A program made the position numbers and the translations under genes. Under the pieces are notes generated by a model. It had not been told where the DNA came from, did no database searches, and saw only the letters and a program-made list of their open reading frames with translations. From Tubiluchus corallicola (taxonomy: Eukaryota; Priapulida; Priapulimorpha; Priapulimorphida; Tubiluchidae), in NCBI GenBank assembly GCA_030141605.1, contig JAQGDQ010000501.1, positions 100,884 to 123,383 on the forward strand: a DNA stretch of 22,500 nt. The letters are read 5' to 3'. Shown one piece after another: positions 1 to 9,556 of this stretch (positions are counted from its first letter, which is position 1; each line of letters opens with the position of its first letter).

Positions 1-165
1 CTTGGATTAGGAAATAACACTTTTACTAAGTAACATCACAATATAATAAATGTATAGCAATGCCAAAAGCCCCTGATCTATGAGACGTCCTGTTCATCAG
101 TGAGGAGTCTAATCAAAAGCCTTGCGGCGGGTGGCTTCACGGCATCCCTGCCAGCTGCGTGCGCA

Positions 166-270
166 GTCTGACAAATGGGCAGTCACGTGACACCGCGCCT
201 TAATTTCCTTATTTGGGAGTCTGACAAATGGACAGTCACGTGGTACTGCACCTTAATTTCCTTATTTGGG
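166..270. repeat. Two tandem ~53-bp copies each with an E-box
   Basis: GTCTGACAAATGG starts at 166 and again at 219, and both copies run to CCTTATTTGGG. Each contains AGTCACGTG (CACGTG at 184-189 and 237-242). The rest of 1-165 shows no feature; 274-620 is AT-rich with nothing recognised. Confidence 0.8.
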
Positions 271-625
271 TTTGGCTTCATCATACTCTTCTTAGCATAA
301 TTATCTGACATTTAACATGTTTTAACAGGTTCTCTTTACTATATACATAATTTTCATTTAGATTTAAAGTGATAGTAGTATTAGTGATTTAAAATTAATT
401 AATAAATATTTTTTAAAATAAATTATTTTTTTGTAAATTTACTTAAATTTAAAAATGTAATAGATTTATGCCTCATCGTATTAGGCACAAATTTCACGAG
501 TTAGAAATTCCCTCACCACTTATCCAGAAATGGGAAAACCAACTTTGTTAAATAAAGAATCCGAGAAAAGTGTTCTCCCTGGGATGTATGTAAGTCTGAT
601 ACGTTTAACGCCTAATAATACGCAA

Positions 626-723
626 TGACGCGTCAGCTGCCACGTGACGTCACTTTGTGACGTATGAATGCCGTTACTAAGTCACAGCATTCAGCATAAA
701 CGGGGCGACAAAAGCTATAAAAG
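626..723 (+). promoter_or_regulatory. Compact bZIP/E-box cluster with TATA box
   Basis: Within 100 bases: TGACGCGTCA (626-635), CAGCTG (634-639), CACGTG (641-646) overlapping a perfect CRE TGACGTCA (645-652), TGACGTA (658-664), an AP-1-like TAAGTCA region near 678-684, and TATAAAAG at 716-723. The order of activator sites then a TATA box fits a Pol II core promoter pointing rightward, with transcription expected to start near 745. Confidence 0.5.
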
Positions 724-732
724 AGATTAACG

Positions 733-852
733 ATGAATGAAGAAAGCAAATTGGCGTGGGCAGAGCAGGGAGTGGATGGAAGGCGAAGAAGATGTTGTTG
801 CGAGAGAATTGTAAGATGGATAAGAAGGAAGATCAAAAGAAGAAATAGAGTA
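733..852 (+). CDS. Hypothetical small plus-strand gene, candidate exon 1
   Basis: ATG at 733 has A at -3 and opens a frame of 40 codons up to a good donor GTA|GTAAGT at 853. It reads MNEESKLAWAEQGVDGRRRR then CCCERIVRWIRRKIKRRNRV, strongly basic with three adjacent Cys. The TATA box is only 17 bases upstream of the ATG, so normal TATA-directed initiation would miss this ATG; the exon might be untranslated. I do not recognise the sequence. Confidence 0.2.
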
Positions 853-859
853 GTAAGTT

Positions 860-1214
860 TTGCTTTCGTCTTGCCTGTCTTTTCTTACCAGGTCAACAAA
901 CTTATCAGAAGAGGATATAACAAATTCGTGTTTGATCTTGTCCTATCCTGGTCTAGTTTATCTTCTACCTTAAATTAATTAACATTACTCTAGCAATGGC
1001 AATTAAACCTCACAATTCAGCATTGTTATCGTTATCATTGGATTAATAATAATTTATTGTCGATTTTCTTATCATTATTATTAACTCTTAGCCAACCAAG
1101 AGGTTTTACACTAAACACCAAACGGAGTAATAATTTACCCCAGGCAGGTAGTATCTGGTACTTGTGCTTTGTAAAAAATCACGAATGATACTTTTCAACA
1201 AAACCAAGGTAGGG
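860..1214. other. AT-rich stretch without recognised features
   Basis: No exon with convincing splice sites, RNA gene or repeat was seen. If the candidate plus-strand gene is real this would be intron. Confidence 0.5.
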
Positions 1215-1912
1215 TTGCATAGATAGATAGATAGATAGATATTTTATTTCTGAAAATCAAATTTCCAACAGGAAAATTACAAACTCGACGCATACCCGAT
1301 GGTTTTGTCAGCAGGCAGAACTCGGTTAATGATTTCCAGATCATACTAACAATTTGACTCAACATAGCTTCACAAGGTATATACACAGATATACAAATTT
1401 ACTTGTAAACTCCATGAACCGAAAAAAACTATTAACTAAGCATTTGTACACATGTGATAAACAAATATTTACCTATATGATAATCACAGCGATGCGGTTA
1501 TATGTCCGCTAACAAAGCTATACTATTTAATTCAAAAATCTATGCATACAGTCGTAAATGAAACTACCTATTGACATTAATTCTCCATCAAACAAATTTG
1601 CAATATTACTATAATTTAATGCGTACAGTGATCTATAAGGTGCATTTTCATGGCACTCGCACAAAAATGCTCTTCTGTCTGAATTTCTCCACAAAGACAC
1701 AACTCCACAAGAACCTGCGCTCACGAGGTACATTTGTCCAACGACCTGTTTCTATAGCTAGATTGTGTGATGAGACCCTTATTCTTGTGATGATTATACG
1801 TTTGTGCTCAGGTAACTCTGTCTTCCCATACATTGGATGCACAGACAAATTGGGATTTATTTCCAAATAAGTCTTGCATTTTGTACGATTAGAAACAAAT
1901 CGAACAATATTT
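1215..1912 (-). mobile_element. Decayed non-LTR retrotransposon, ORF2 C-terminus and 3' tail
   Basis: Minus strand: one frame gives KTYLEINPNLSVHPMYG and IIITRIRVSSHNLAIETGRW, matching the 'R-x-R-x-S-x-H-x-L-x-I-E-x-G-R' region after the LINE reverse transcriptase. A second frame then gives CLCGEIQTEEHF (Cys/His knuckle) and a third LCECHENAPYRSLYALN with NIANLFDGE. At least two frameshifts therefore break the protein. Downstream the 3' UTR ends AGAAATAAAATATC followed by (TATC)n at 1240-1219. The 5' part is absent. Confidence 0.7.
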
Positions 1913-2051
1913 AATCACTATTAGTTTGAAAATGTTTCGTTGAGGCATCAATATAAAAATGTGAGCAAATACTCCTGGGGTAATTTTTACTCCACCTTGG
2001 TCGGTTATGGGTTAAGTCGTTTACAAACTTTCATTCGTAATTTTTGATCAG

Positions 2052-2114
2052 GATGTGTGTTCAACGTGCAGCGTAGTAATGGGACAGATGGAAGAGCATG
2101 ATGAAAGGAAGGAA
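2052..2114 (+). CDS. Hypothetical small plus-strand gene, candidate exon 2
   Basis: An acceptor-like TTTTTGATCAG precedes 2052 and GAA|GTGAGT follows 2114. The 63 bases are open in phase 0, matching the end phase of the candidate exon at 733: DVCSTCSVVMGQMEEHDERK then E. Short length makes an accidental open frame quite possible. Confidence 0.15.
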
Positions 2115-2407
2115 GTGAGTAGTTCTTTCAGATAAATTTTAAAAATAAAAAACACCAAACTGTTCAGACATTTGTTCATTTTGTTGCTGTCTTTGTTATC
2201 CAAAGCTGGGTCCTCGGTAAATCGTAATTCCCATGATGTCTTTGTACGTCTTTGCAGATGATTGTCAGTTTTATAATCTGCTAATTTAATACAAAATTAA
2301 CGACAAATTCTTTCTGTAATCATAATAATACGGTAAAAAACTTTAATATCTGTTGAGGTTATATTTCTTTTTTACGCTCGAGTCACAATATTCCTTTGTT
2401 TGGGGAC

Positions 2408-3355
2408 GATCCTGTGTGCTTCGTGGCCCTTTGAACCCTGTGCTTCGTGACCCTCTGGTCCTGTGCTTCGTGACCCTCTGGCCCTGTGCTTCGTGACCCT
2501 CTGGTCCTGTGCTTCGTGACCCTCTGGCCCTGTGCTTCGTGACCCTCTGGTCCTGTGCTTCGTGACCCTCTGGCCCTGTGCTTCGTGACCCTCTGGCACT
2601 GTGCTTTGTGACCCTCTGGCCTTGTGCTTCGTGACCCTCTGGCCCTGTGCATCGTGACCCTCTAGTCCTGTGCCTCGTGACCCTCTGGCCCTGTGCTTCG
2701 TGGCCCTCTGGCCCTGTGCTTCGTGACCCTCTGGCCCTGTGCTTCGTGACCCTCTGGCCCTGTGCTTCGCAACCCTCTGGCCCTTTGCTTCGTGACCATC
2801 TAGTCCTGTGCTTCGTGACCATCTAGTCCTGTGCTTCGTGACCCTCTGACCTTGTGCTACGTAACCGTCTAACCCAGTGCTTTGTGACCCTCTGGCCTTG
2901 TGCTTCGTGCCTTCCAGCCCCGTGCTTTGTGACCCTCTGACCCTGTGCTTCGTGATCCTCTAGCCCTATGCTTCGTGATCCTCTGGCCCTGTGCGTCGTG
3001 ACCCTAGGGCCCTGTGCTTCGTGACCATGTAGCCCTGTGCTTCGCGACCCTCTGGCCCTGTGCTTCGTAACCCTCTAGCCCTGTGCTTCGTGACCCTCTG
3101 CCCCGGGCTTCGTGGCCCTCTGGCCCTGTGCTTCGTGACCCTCTGGCCCTGTGCTTCGTGACCCTCTGGCACTGTGCTTCGTGACCCTCTAGTCCTGTGC
3201 TTCGTGACCCTCTAGCCCTGTGCTTCGTGACCCTCTAGCCCTGTGCTTCGTGACCCTCTGGCCCTGTGCTTCGTGACCCTCTGGTCCTGTGCTTCGTAAC
3301 CCTCTGGCCCTTTGCTTCGTGACCATCTAGTCCTGTGCTTCGGGACCCTCTGGTC
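2408..3355. repeat. 23-bp minisatellite, about 41 copies
   Basis: The plus-strand unit is CCTCTGGCCCTG + TGCTTCGTGAC. It is GC-rich compared with its surroundings and degenerate at a few positions. None of the three minus-strand frames of the unit has a stop, so open frames of up to 159 codons with a 23-residue period appear; there is no other sign of coding. It lies outside the pentraxin-like gene and has no splice-site core in the unit. Confidence 0.95.
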
Positions 3356-3465
3356 CTAAACGGAAGACTAATAATAAATAAATAAAAATAAAGACCGGGT
3401 GTATATCAAGAAGATTCTGCTGTAAGCAAAATGTTAATTAGTAAGTCTCAAGCAGTTTCACATCT

Positions 3466-3533
3466 GCACTGGGACTCGCACCTCCGTCTTCTTCTCTCCC
3501 GGACGCCATGCTAAACCCTACACTACAACGGCA
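3466..3533 (-). mobile_element. tRNA-derived SINE-like head
   Basis: Minus strand: GTAGTGTAGGGTTTAGCATG (A-box-like) and, about 30 bases later, GGAGGTGCGAGTCCCAGTGC (B-box-like, GGTGCGAGTCCC at 3482-3471). Box order and spacing fit a tRNA-derived SINE. The boundaries of the full element are not clear. Confidence 0.45.
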
Positions 3534-3587
3534 CGATGCTTTTTAGACTGGAGAATTTACTAAGATGTTTTTTTTTGTTTTTTGTAG

Positions 3588-3632
3588 GATGGAAAGGAAA
3601 AGTATGAGGAAAAGGAAAGGAAAGGCAAATGA
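3588..3632 (+). CDS. Hypothetical small plus-strand gene, candidate last exon
   Basis: A strong pyrimidine tract ending TTTTTTGTAG precedes 3588. In phase 0 it reads DGKEKYEEKERKGK and stops (TGA 3630-3632), continuing the charged character of the previous candidate exon. All three frames stop soon, no poly(A) signal is obvious nearby, and the region is purine-rich, so this is tentative. Confidence 0.12.
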   Translation, partial: DGKEKYEEKERKGK

Positions 3633-3640
3633 ATGAGAGG

Positions 3641-3674
3641 CTGGCAGCGACCATTTTCGGGTGGTCGCTGCCAG
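3641..3674. other. Perfect 13-bp inverted repeat (hairpin)
   Basis: CTGGCAGCGACCA (3641-3653), an 8-base loop TTTTCGGG, then TGGTCGCTGCCAG (3662-3674). It is GC-rich within AT-rich DNA. It could be the tip of a foldback element or a structured RNA; no flanking terminal repeats were found. Confidence 0.75.
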
Positions 3675-4546
3675 GCCAGGTGAATGTATAGGCAATGGTA
3701 AGACTTGGTTTCAAATAACTTCTTTATTGTACATGGTAGTTTCAGTGTAGTGTATGTACTAAAATTTCTCGTAGTTTTTCCACGTGACGAGACACAAACA
3801 TTCAGGGGAGAGGACGCAAATATGACACTAGTCGCTTCATGGCGTTGCTTTTGCTAAACTCCTAAAAAATTTCTACAGAAAATGATTAAAAATTATGGAA
3901 TTAGGAAATTGGAAATAGGATAGTTTATTTGATCAGTTCTGTCAAATCAGATATACCAGCATGTACCAGAAGGATAGTTTCCTGCAAGCGATTACACCAT
4001 TGGTTCATGCTGTCACCTTCATATATAGAATCTAGAGAGGAGAATTAAAGATGGCGTCCAGCTATTGTACGTAAAGTATGCCGAATATAATGATGATGTC
4101 CCACGATAATTTGCAAGTTTAAGAATGAATGGAAGACACTCAATTGATTGTTAGCTTTAGCTGGCTTAGTTGACGGAAAGACCAACCTGTTACAAAAAAA
4201 CCCTCTTCCCTTTTTTAGACCTTCGGTAAACAACTAACTTCGAATTTTTATTGCTTACGCTACAGTGGCTTCTTGAGTCCCCGGCTTCACTAAACTTCAA
4301 TAGTTTGGCTTCACTGCGAGTGGGTCTCTGTGCATAATTAATCATACGTCAGTAGTAACTAGTATCGGTTGCTCGTTTCTGTTTAACAAAACAAACACAG
4401 TATTGTAATTTATGACTACTGTTATCTATTGTATGTGTATTACTTAAGCTATTATAATTTTTAATGTGAAGTTAATGTGTACTACTAATTTATATAATTA
4501 TCAGTTTTGTCTAAGTTTTGGATTTTTCTGTGTTTTTCAGGATTAG
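3675..4546. other. Unique AT-rich DNA, nothing recognised
   Basis: No supported gene, RNA or repeat. A minus-strand open frame of 62 codons (4045-4233) has no distinguishing features. Confidence 0.5.
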
Positions 4547-4736
4547 AAGAAAATGGAGGAGCAAACCAAAGCTCGTAAAAAAATCGGACCGAAAATTAAA
4601 AAAATTAAAAAAAATTAAAAAAAGTAAAACAAAAAAAAATCAAAAAAATGTAAAACAAAAAAAATAAAAAAATGTAAAATAAAAAAATCCGGGAAACCGA
4701 AACCTCGTTAAAAAATTGGACAAAAAAACTTGTTTG
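4547..4736. repeat. A-rich degenerate repeat with Lys-codon frame
   Basis: After an acceptor-like TGTGTTTTTCAG comes a run of AAAAATT/AAAAAGT-type sequence. Similar blocks CTCGTAAAAAAATCGGACCG and CTCGTTAAAAAATTGGAC bracket it, suggesting a degenerate duplication. One plus frame is open and Lys-rich to about 4710; low complexity makes coding unlikely. 4737-5380 has nothing recognised. Confidence 0.5.
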
Positions 4737-5380
4737 TTGATGCATTGATATTTTGCTAATAATGTTGTTGATAATGAGTTTGATAACGATTATATAATAT
4801 TTTGCTTAAAATGATACCTTAAGTATAATATTTTGACGGATATAATTTGTCCAGAATGTTGTGTTCATTCTAATTGCTGGCTTCATGAAGAGCTACCCAA
4901 ATGTATTTATCTATTTAGGCTTGGCCACGTAAAATATGGCTTCATTTCTAAAAATTTCTAGTACTAGTAAAGTTCTAGTATAGTCTAGTAAACTTCGTTT
5001 GATACTGGCGCCATCGTTTTGTAGGACTTCAGTTAAACTACTGATCATATATATATAGCAGCACCATCTGTAGGCATCTAAATGAAACATTAAGAACATG
5101 TTTTGTAGTGCTGTCACCTTCTGTGGCTCGGACCAATGAGAGTTGACAGTGATAAAAGTACTTCATACTTTCTTTCACAAGGATAAGGATGCGCAAAAGC
5201 TCCATGATTTCAATTGTGCCAACACTCCCCGCTTTTCAAATTGCTTGCATCCCACTTGTGACGTAGGCATTACTGTTTACTGTTGGGTACATGAATAATA
5301 CCCTTTAATTTACTGAGATTGTACACATTTATTTTATGTGTAGTTTCATCTGTAGTTTTTTTATTATTCTATCTTTCTGT

Positions 5381-5412
5381 GAAGCTGATGAAATCCGAGA
5401 GAACGAAAGCTT
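5381..5412 (+). other. Possible decayed hammerhead-like core
   Basis: GAAGCTGATGAAATCCGAGA followed by GAACGAAAGC contains CTGATGA (5385-5391) and CGAAA (5404-5408) with a 12-base insert, the core layout of a hammerhead ribozyme or of the related tails of Penelope-like elements. The insert pairs badly (ATCC-GAGA-GAAC), so an active ribozyme is unlikely. Confidence 0.2.
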
Positions 5413-5524
5413 TTGAAGGAAAATAATTTTTGAGATTTATTGACATTTTGATTTCATTTACGATTATGGCAGATCTCAGAAGAACACTATCTTAGTTTCA
5501 TACCAAACAATCTTTTCTAGACAT

Positions 5525-5537
5525 GGGTCAATGACCC
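5525..5537. promoter_or_regulatory. Perfect IR-1 nuclear-receptor-like palindrome
   Basis: GGGTCAATGACCC is two half-sites GGGTCA inverted with one spacer base, the geometry used by EcR/USP- or FXR/RXR-type dimers. It is an isolated site with no nearby gene start seen. Confidence 0.3.
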
Positions 5538-5712
5538 CTTAGGATGTTCTAAATGCCCTTTTAGGCAAATACTCCATCAAAGCAACCACTGCATTCGTTT
5601 TTCCCTACACTAAATTTTACATACCATATTTTTAAAATCGGACAAAAGTATAATTCTGCATTTTTAGTCATTAGTTTACTTTTGTACTAAAGTTATAGAG
5701 ATCTAATTTTAC

Positions 5713-5850
5713 ATGCTTATATGCTGCACTGTTTCATGCTTACATGCTGCACTGTTTCATGCTTACATGCTGTACTGTTTCATGCTTACATACTGCACTG
5801 TTTCATGCTTACATGCTGCACTGTTTCATGCTTACACGCCGTACTGTTTG
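5713..5850. repeat. 23-bp tandem repeat, six copies
   Basis: The unit is ATGCTTACATGC + TGCACTGTTTC, six copies with a few substitutions. It produces short open frames in the plus strand that are repeat artefacts. Confidence 0.93.
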
Positions 5851-5973
5851 GTCCAGAAAAAATTATGGCTTCAAGATCCTAAAAACTTCTGGGCCCACTA
5901 AGAAAAGGACGTCTCTATTTGGAGTGTCAGTCACGTGATTTCGACTGACTCTCTTCATGGTTGTGGACCATGT

Positions 5974-6310
<337 letters not shown>

Positions 6311-6596
6311 GTAAAGTAGATAGTTTTATTTTGTTTTACTTTGTTTCGTTTTGTTTCGTTTCACTTTTATGGCAATACTTTGAAGTAACAAGTTTAATTG
6401 TTGTTTTTCTCCACCTTAGCAGATGCTTGTGGACCATCCTATTATAATGTATAAAATTCTGATAAAACAGGATTCGTCACTTTTTACATAGTTTATTTAA
6501 TACATTTCATACAAAAATTAAACATACGTTAATAAATTATTCTTTATCCATTGGCCTTAGACATTTGATTTCCTAAAATAATCAACAAGAACCTGC

Positions 6597-6801
6597 CATT
6601 ATAGAGCACTTATTTTTATTTTGTAATATTTTGTACACTATTACACATTACAATAATAATTCGCAGTTTTCTCCTTACAAATGAATCCATTTTTTTACAA
6701 ATGTCGCGCAAGTTTGTGAAGGTTACCATGAGATGGCGCTGTGACGCGGCGTGGAAAATGATGCTTCACTAAAACCTTTGCGTCCATTTTTTTATCTGCC
6801 A
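6597..6801 (-). terminator. 3' UTR and poly(A) signal of the pentraxin-like gene
   Basis: On the minus strand AATAAA occurs at 6620-6615, about 185 bases after the stop codon, with a cleavage region expected near 6597. A second AATAAA lies at 6497-6492 and could serve a longer form. No coding potential is seen between the stop and these signals. The exact end is inferred. Confidence 0.5.
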
Positions 6802-7371
6802 TTATCCCCTGGTGTTATACAACGGAGCACCATGGTTTGTTTTGTCAAAAACTTGTACACCAGATGTCGCTTGAAATGGTAGTAATTTTTCTGGTCTTTT
6901 TCCAGATGATCTAACGACGGACGAAGCCGCGTTGGAACTTGTTTCGAGTCTGCCCACTAGGGGGCCGATACGACGTCCTGCAGAATTGGAACGATGTCCG
7001 ACAGGGCCCGAACGATGTCCCACTGAGGAACCAAAGGGATTTCTAGCTGGTCCAGACCGATGCGATACTGGTCCTGATGGTATGTGATTGCCGCCACGTA
7101 CTTGTGGCACGTAGTATTCCTTAGCAACTACATCTTTTGGTGCAAATGCGTCCTTTGCTGGATCGTAGGCGGATGTGACGTCGTTTCGATGTCCACGAAG
7201 CTTCCTTGAACGACTTCTCCCTGGCCCAGTTCTTCCTGGTTCCAGTTTGACATTGAGCGAAGAGACTTTGCGATGACCAGCAAGAGAAATAACTTCTTGG
7301 TAGGCAGGATTTTTGCATTTCAGCTTCAAATCGCCACTGGTCAGACAGCTTGATGGTCGAACAGGCATCAC
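6802..7371 (-). CDS. Pentraxin-like domain gene, terminal coding exon with basic tail
   Basis: The acceptor GTTTTCCGCTAG precedes 7371, the frame opens in phase 0 (matching the previous exon) and runs 190 codons to TAA at 6802-6804. The first residues VMPVRPSSC complete the domain: after 'WSDARQHLRGM' a family member would read 'x-V-x-x-x-x-P-S-S-C'. The tail then reads GDLKLKCKNPAYQEVISLAG, a stretch faintly like the first strand of a SUEL/galactose-binding lectin domain (low confidence). It continues into RSRSRKLRGHR, YDPAKDAFAPKD and a Gly/Pro/Ser/His/Arg-rich part with repeated HRSGP motifs. No transmembrane segment or GPI-type hydrophobic end is seen, so a secreted or intracellular soluble protein is more likely than a membrane one. 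The tail's function is unknown. Confidence 0.8.
   Translation of the reverse strand: MMPVRPSSCLTSGDLKLKCKNPAYQEVISLAGHRKVSSLNVKLEPGRTGPGRSRSRKLRGHRNDVTSAYDPAKDAFAPKDVVAKEYYVPQVRGGNHIPSGPVSHRSGPARNPFGSSVGHRSGPVGHRSNSAGRRIGPLVGRLETSSNAASSVVRSSGKRPEKLLPFQATSGVQVFDKTNHGAPLYNTRG
6954..6965 (+). promoter_or_regulatory. CTCF-like core inside the terminal coding exon
   Basis: CCACTAGGGGGC matches the vertebrate CTCF core (CCASYAGRKGGC) at every position. It lies in the coding exon, opposite codons for GPLVG, so it may be chance. Occupancy is not shown by sequence. Confidence 0.3.
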
Positions 7372-7554
7372 CTAGCGGAAAACACGCAAACTATATTTTA
7401 TTCCTCATGACACACTAATTGGATGTTTTCAATTTTTTGTCATTAGGCAAATTACTCGTTATCATCTTATTTATTTGTTTATTTCACCAGAAAAATGGTT
7501 TTAGTTTCCAGAAGTTTCATCAAATGTGCCACGCTTAACATTGACTTATGGCCT

Positions 7555-7743
7555 TGAAGCCTTTAGATTCTAAATTTTGATTGGTGGAGAAGCACCGTTT
7601 CTCTGGTGGCTCCATCTAGCATTGAAACTGAGAAGTGCAACATGAGCTCAAGCTTCTTATGCGGGCCATATTCAATTATAATTTCAGAATTTTCCTGCGG
7701 GCCTATAAAAATTGGATTGGGGGCCGTAGTTTGAACACACCTT
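7555..7743. mobile_element. Possible hAT-type DNA transposon remnant
   Basis: Near the right edge the sequence reads GGGGGCCGTAGTTTGAACAC, preceded by two GCGGGCC blocks (about 7661-7667 and 7698-7704). This resembles the GGCCCGCGGGCC/CAAACTAC ends of hAT elements known from many animals. No transposase frame or opposite terminal repeat was identified, so it would be a non-autonomous or truncated copy. The neighbouring 7441-7550 stretch has an antisense AATAAA with an A-rich run that may be another retroposon end. Confidence 0.35.
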
Positions 7744-7875
7744 TAGAATCTCAATTATCAACATTTACCAATAGCTGGTTATTACAAAACTGTAAACAAT
7801 GAACAATTTCATTGGTTAGTTAGAAAAAATGAGATTTTCGCTAAATATTGTAAAGCATTGAAGATTGAGTACGTT

Positions 7876-9470
7876 AAGCAACCACAGTACAGTAAGCAGT
7901 ACAGAGAGTAGAGTTGTTGCTGTACTGTGCAAAACTGATTAAACAACCACAGTACAGTAACCAGTCCAGAGAGTAGACTTGTTGCTGTACTGTGCCAAAC
8001 TGATTACAAAACCACTGTATATTAACCAGTCCAAATAGTAGACTTGTTGCTGTACTGTGCCAAACTGATTAAGCAGCCACAGTATAGTAACTAGTCTAAT
8101 GAGTAGACTAATTGCTGTACTGTGCCAAACTGATTAAGCAGCCACAGTACAGTAACTAGTCTAATGAGTAGACTTGTTGCTGTACTGCGCAAAACTGAGT
8201 AACCAGCCACAGTACAGTAACCAGTCCAAAGAGTAGACTTGCTGATGTACTGCGCAAAACTGAGTAAGCAGCCACAGTACAGTAACCAGTCCAAAGAGTA
8301 GACTTGCTGATGTACTGTGCTAAAACTGGTTAAGCAACCACAGTACAGTAACCAGTCCAAAGAGCAGACTAATTGCTGTACTGTGCAAAACTGAGTAAGC
8401 AGCCACAGTACAATAACCAGTACAGAGAGTAGACTTGTTGCTGTACTGTGCAAAACTGAGTAAGCAGCCACAGTACAGTAACCAGTCCAAAGAGTAGACT
8501 TGTTGCTGTACTGTGCACAACTGATTAAGCAACCACAGTACAGTAACCAGTCCAAATAGTAGACTTGTAGCTGTACTGTGCCAAACTGATTAAGCAGCCA
8601 CAGTACAGTAACCAGTCCAAAGACTAGACTTGTTGCTGTACTGTGCTAAACTGATCAAGCAACCACAGTACAGTAACCAGTCCAAAGAGTAGACTAATTG
8701 CTGTACTGTGCCAAACTGATTAAGCAGCCACAGTACAGTAACCAGTCCAAAGAGCAGACTTGTTGCTGTACTGCGCAAAACTGAGTAAGCAGCCACAGTA
8801 CAGTAACCAGTCCAGAGAGTAGACTTGTTGCTGTACTGTTCCAAAACTGATTAAACAACCACAGTACAGTAACTAGTCTGATGAGTAAACTTGTTGCTGT
8901 ACTGTGCCAAAACTGATTAAGCAACCACAGTACAGTAACCAGTCCAAAGAGCAGACTTATTGCTGTACTGTGCAAAACTGAGTAAGCAGCCACAGTACAA
9001 TAACCAGTACAGAGAGTAGACTTGTTGCTGTACTGTGCAAAACTGAGTAAGCAGCCACAGTACAGTAACCAGTCCAAAGAGTAGACTTGTTGCTGTACTG
9101 TGCACAACTGATTAAGCAACCACAGTACAGTAACCAGTCCAAAGAGTAGACTTGTAGCTGTACTGTGCCAAACTGATTAAGCAGCCACAGTACAGTAACC
9201 AGTCCAAAGACTAGACTTGTTGCTGTACTGTGCTAAACTGATCAAGCAACCACAGTACAGTAACCAGTCCAAAGAGTAGACTAATTGCTGTACTGTGCCA
9301 AACTGATTAAGCAGCCACAGTACAGTAACCAGTCCAAAGAGCAGACTTGTTGCTGTACTGCGCAAAACTGAGTAAGCAGCCACAGTACAGTAACCAGTCC
9401 AGAGAGTAGACTTGTTGCTGTACTGTTCCAAAACTGATTAAACAACCACAGTACAGTAACTAGTCTAATG
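7876..9470. repeat. ~59-bp tandem hairpin minisatellite, about 27 copies
   Basis: Each unit holds a long inverted repeat, for example CACAGTACAGTAACCAGTC (8469-8487), a 9-base loop, and GACTTGTTGCTGTACTGTG (8497-8515): 17 Watson-Crick pairs, one G-T and one mismatch. A ten-unit block recurs with a 587-base offset (for example 8411 and 8998), so the array grew by higher-order duplication. Open frames of up to 154 codons on the minus strand are repeat artefacts. Confidence 0.95.
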
Positions 9471-9556
9471 TGTGGACAATACTTTTATCCCCTTCCAAGA
9501 ATAAGTGAGCAAGTTTATTTAGCGTTAATTGTTTCTATACTAACTGCAAAGATAGT

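Noticed and set aside
2343-3172. Minus-strand repeat protein of 159 codons (GHEAQGQRVTKH-type repeats)
   Set aside because: The 23-bp unit has no stop in any minus frame, so the open frame is automatic. Copies carry substitutions with no sign of codon-level constraint.
8091-9431. Hydrophobic minus-strand frames with LDWLLYCGC repeats that look membrane-like
   Set aside because: They are translations of the ~59-bp hairpin minisatellite inside an intron.
7876-9470. CRISPR array
   Set aside because: There are regular direct repeats, but the whole unit is repeated with no unique spacers, the genome is eukaryotic, and no cas genes are present.
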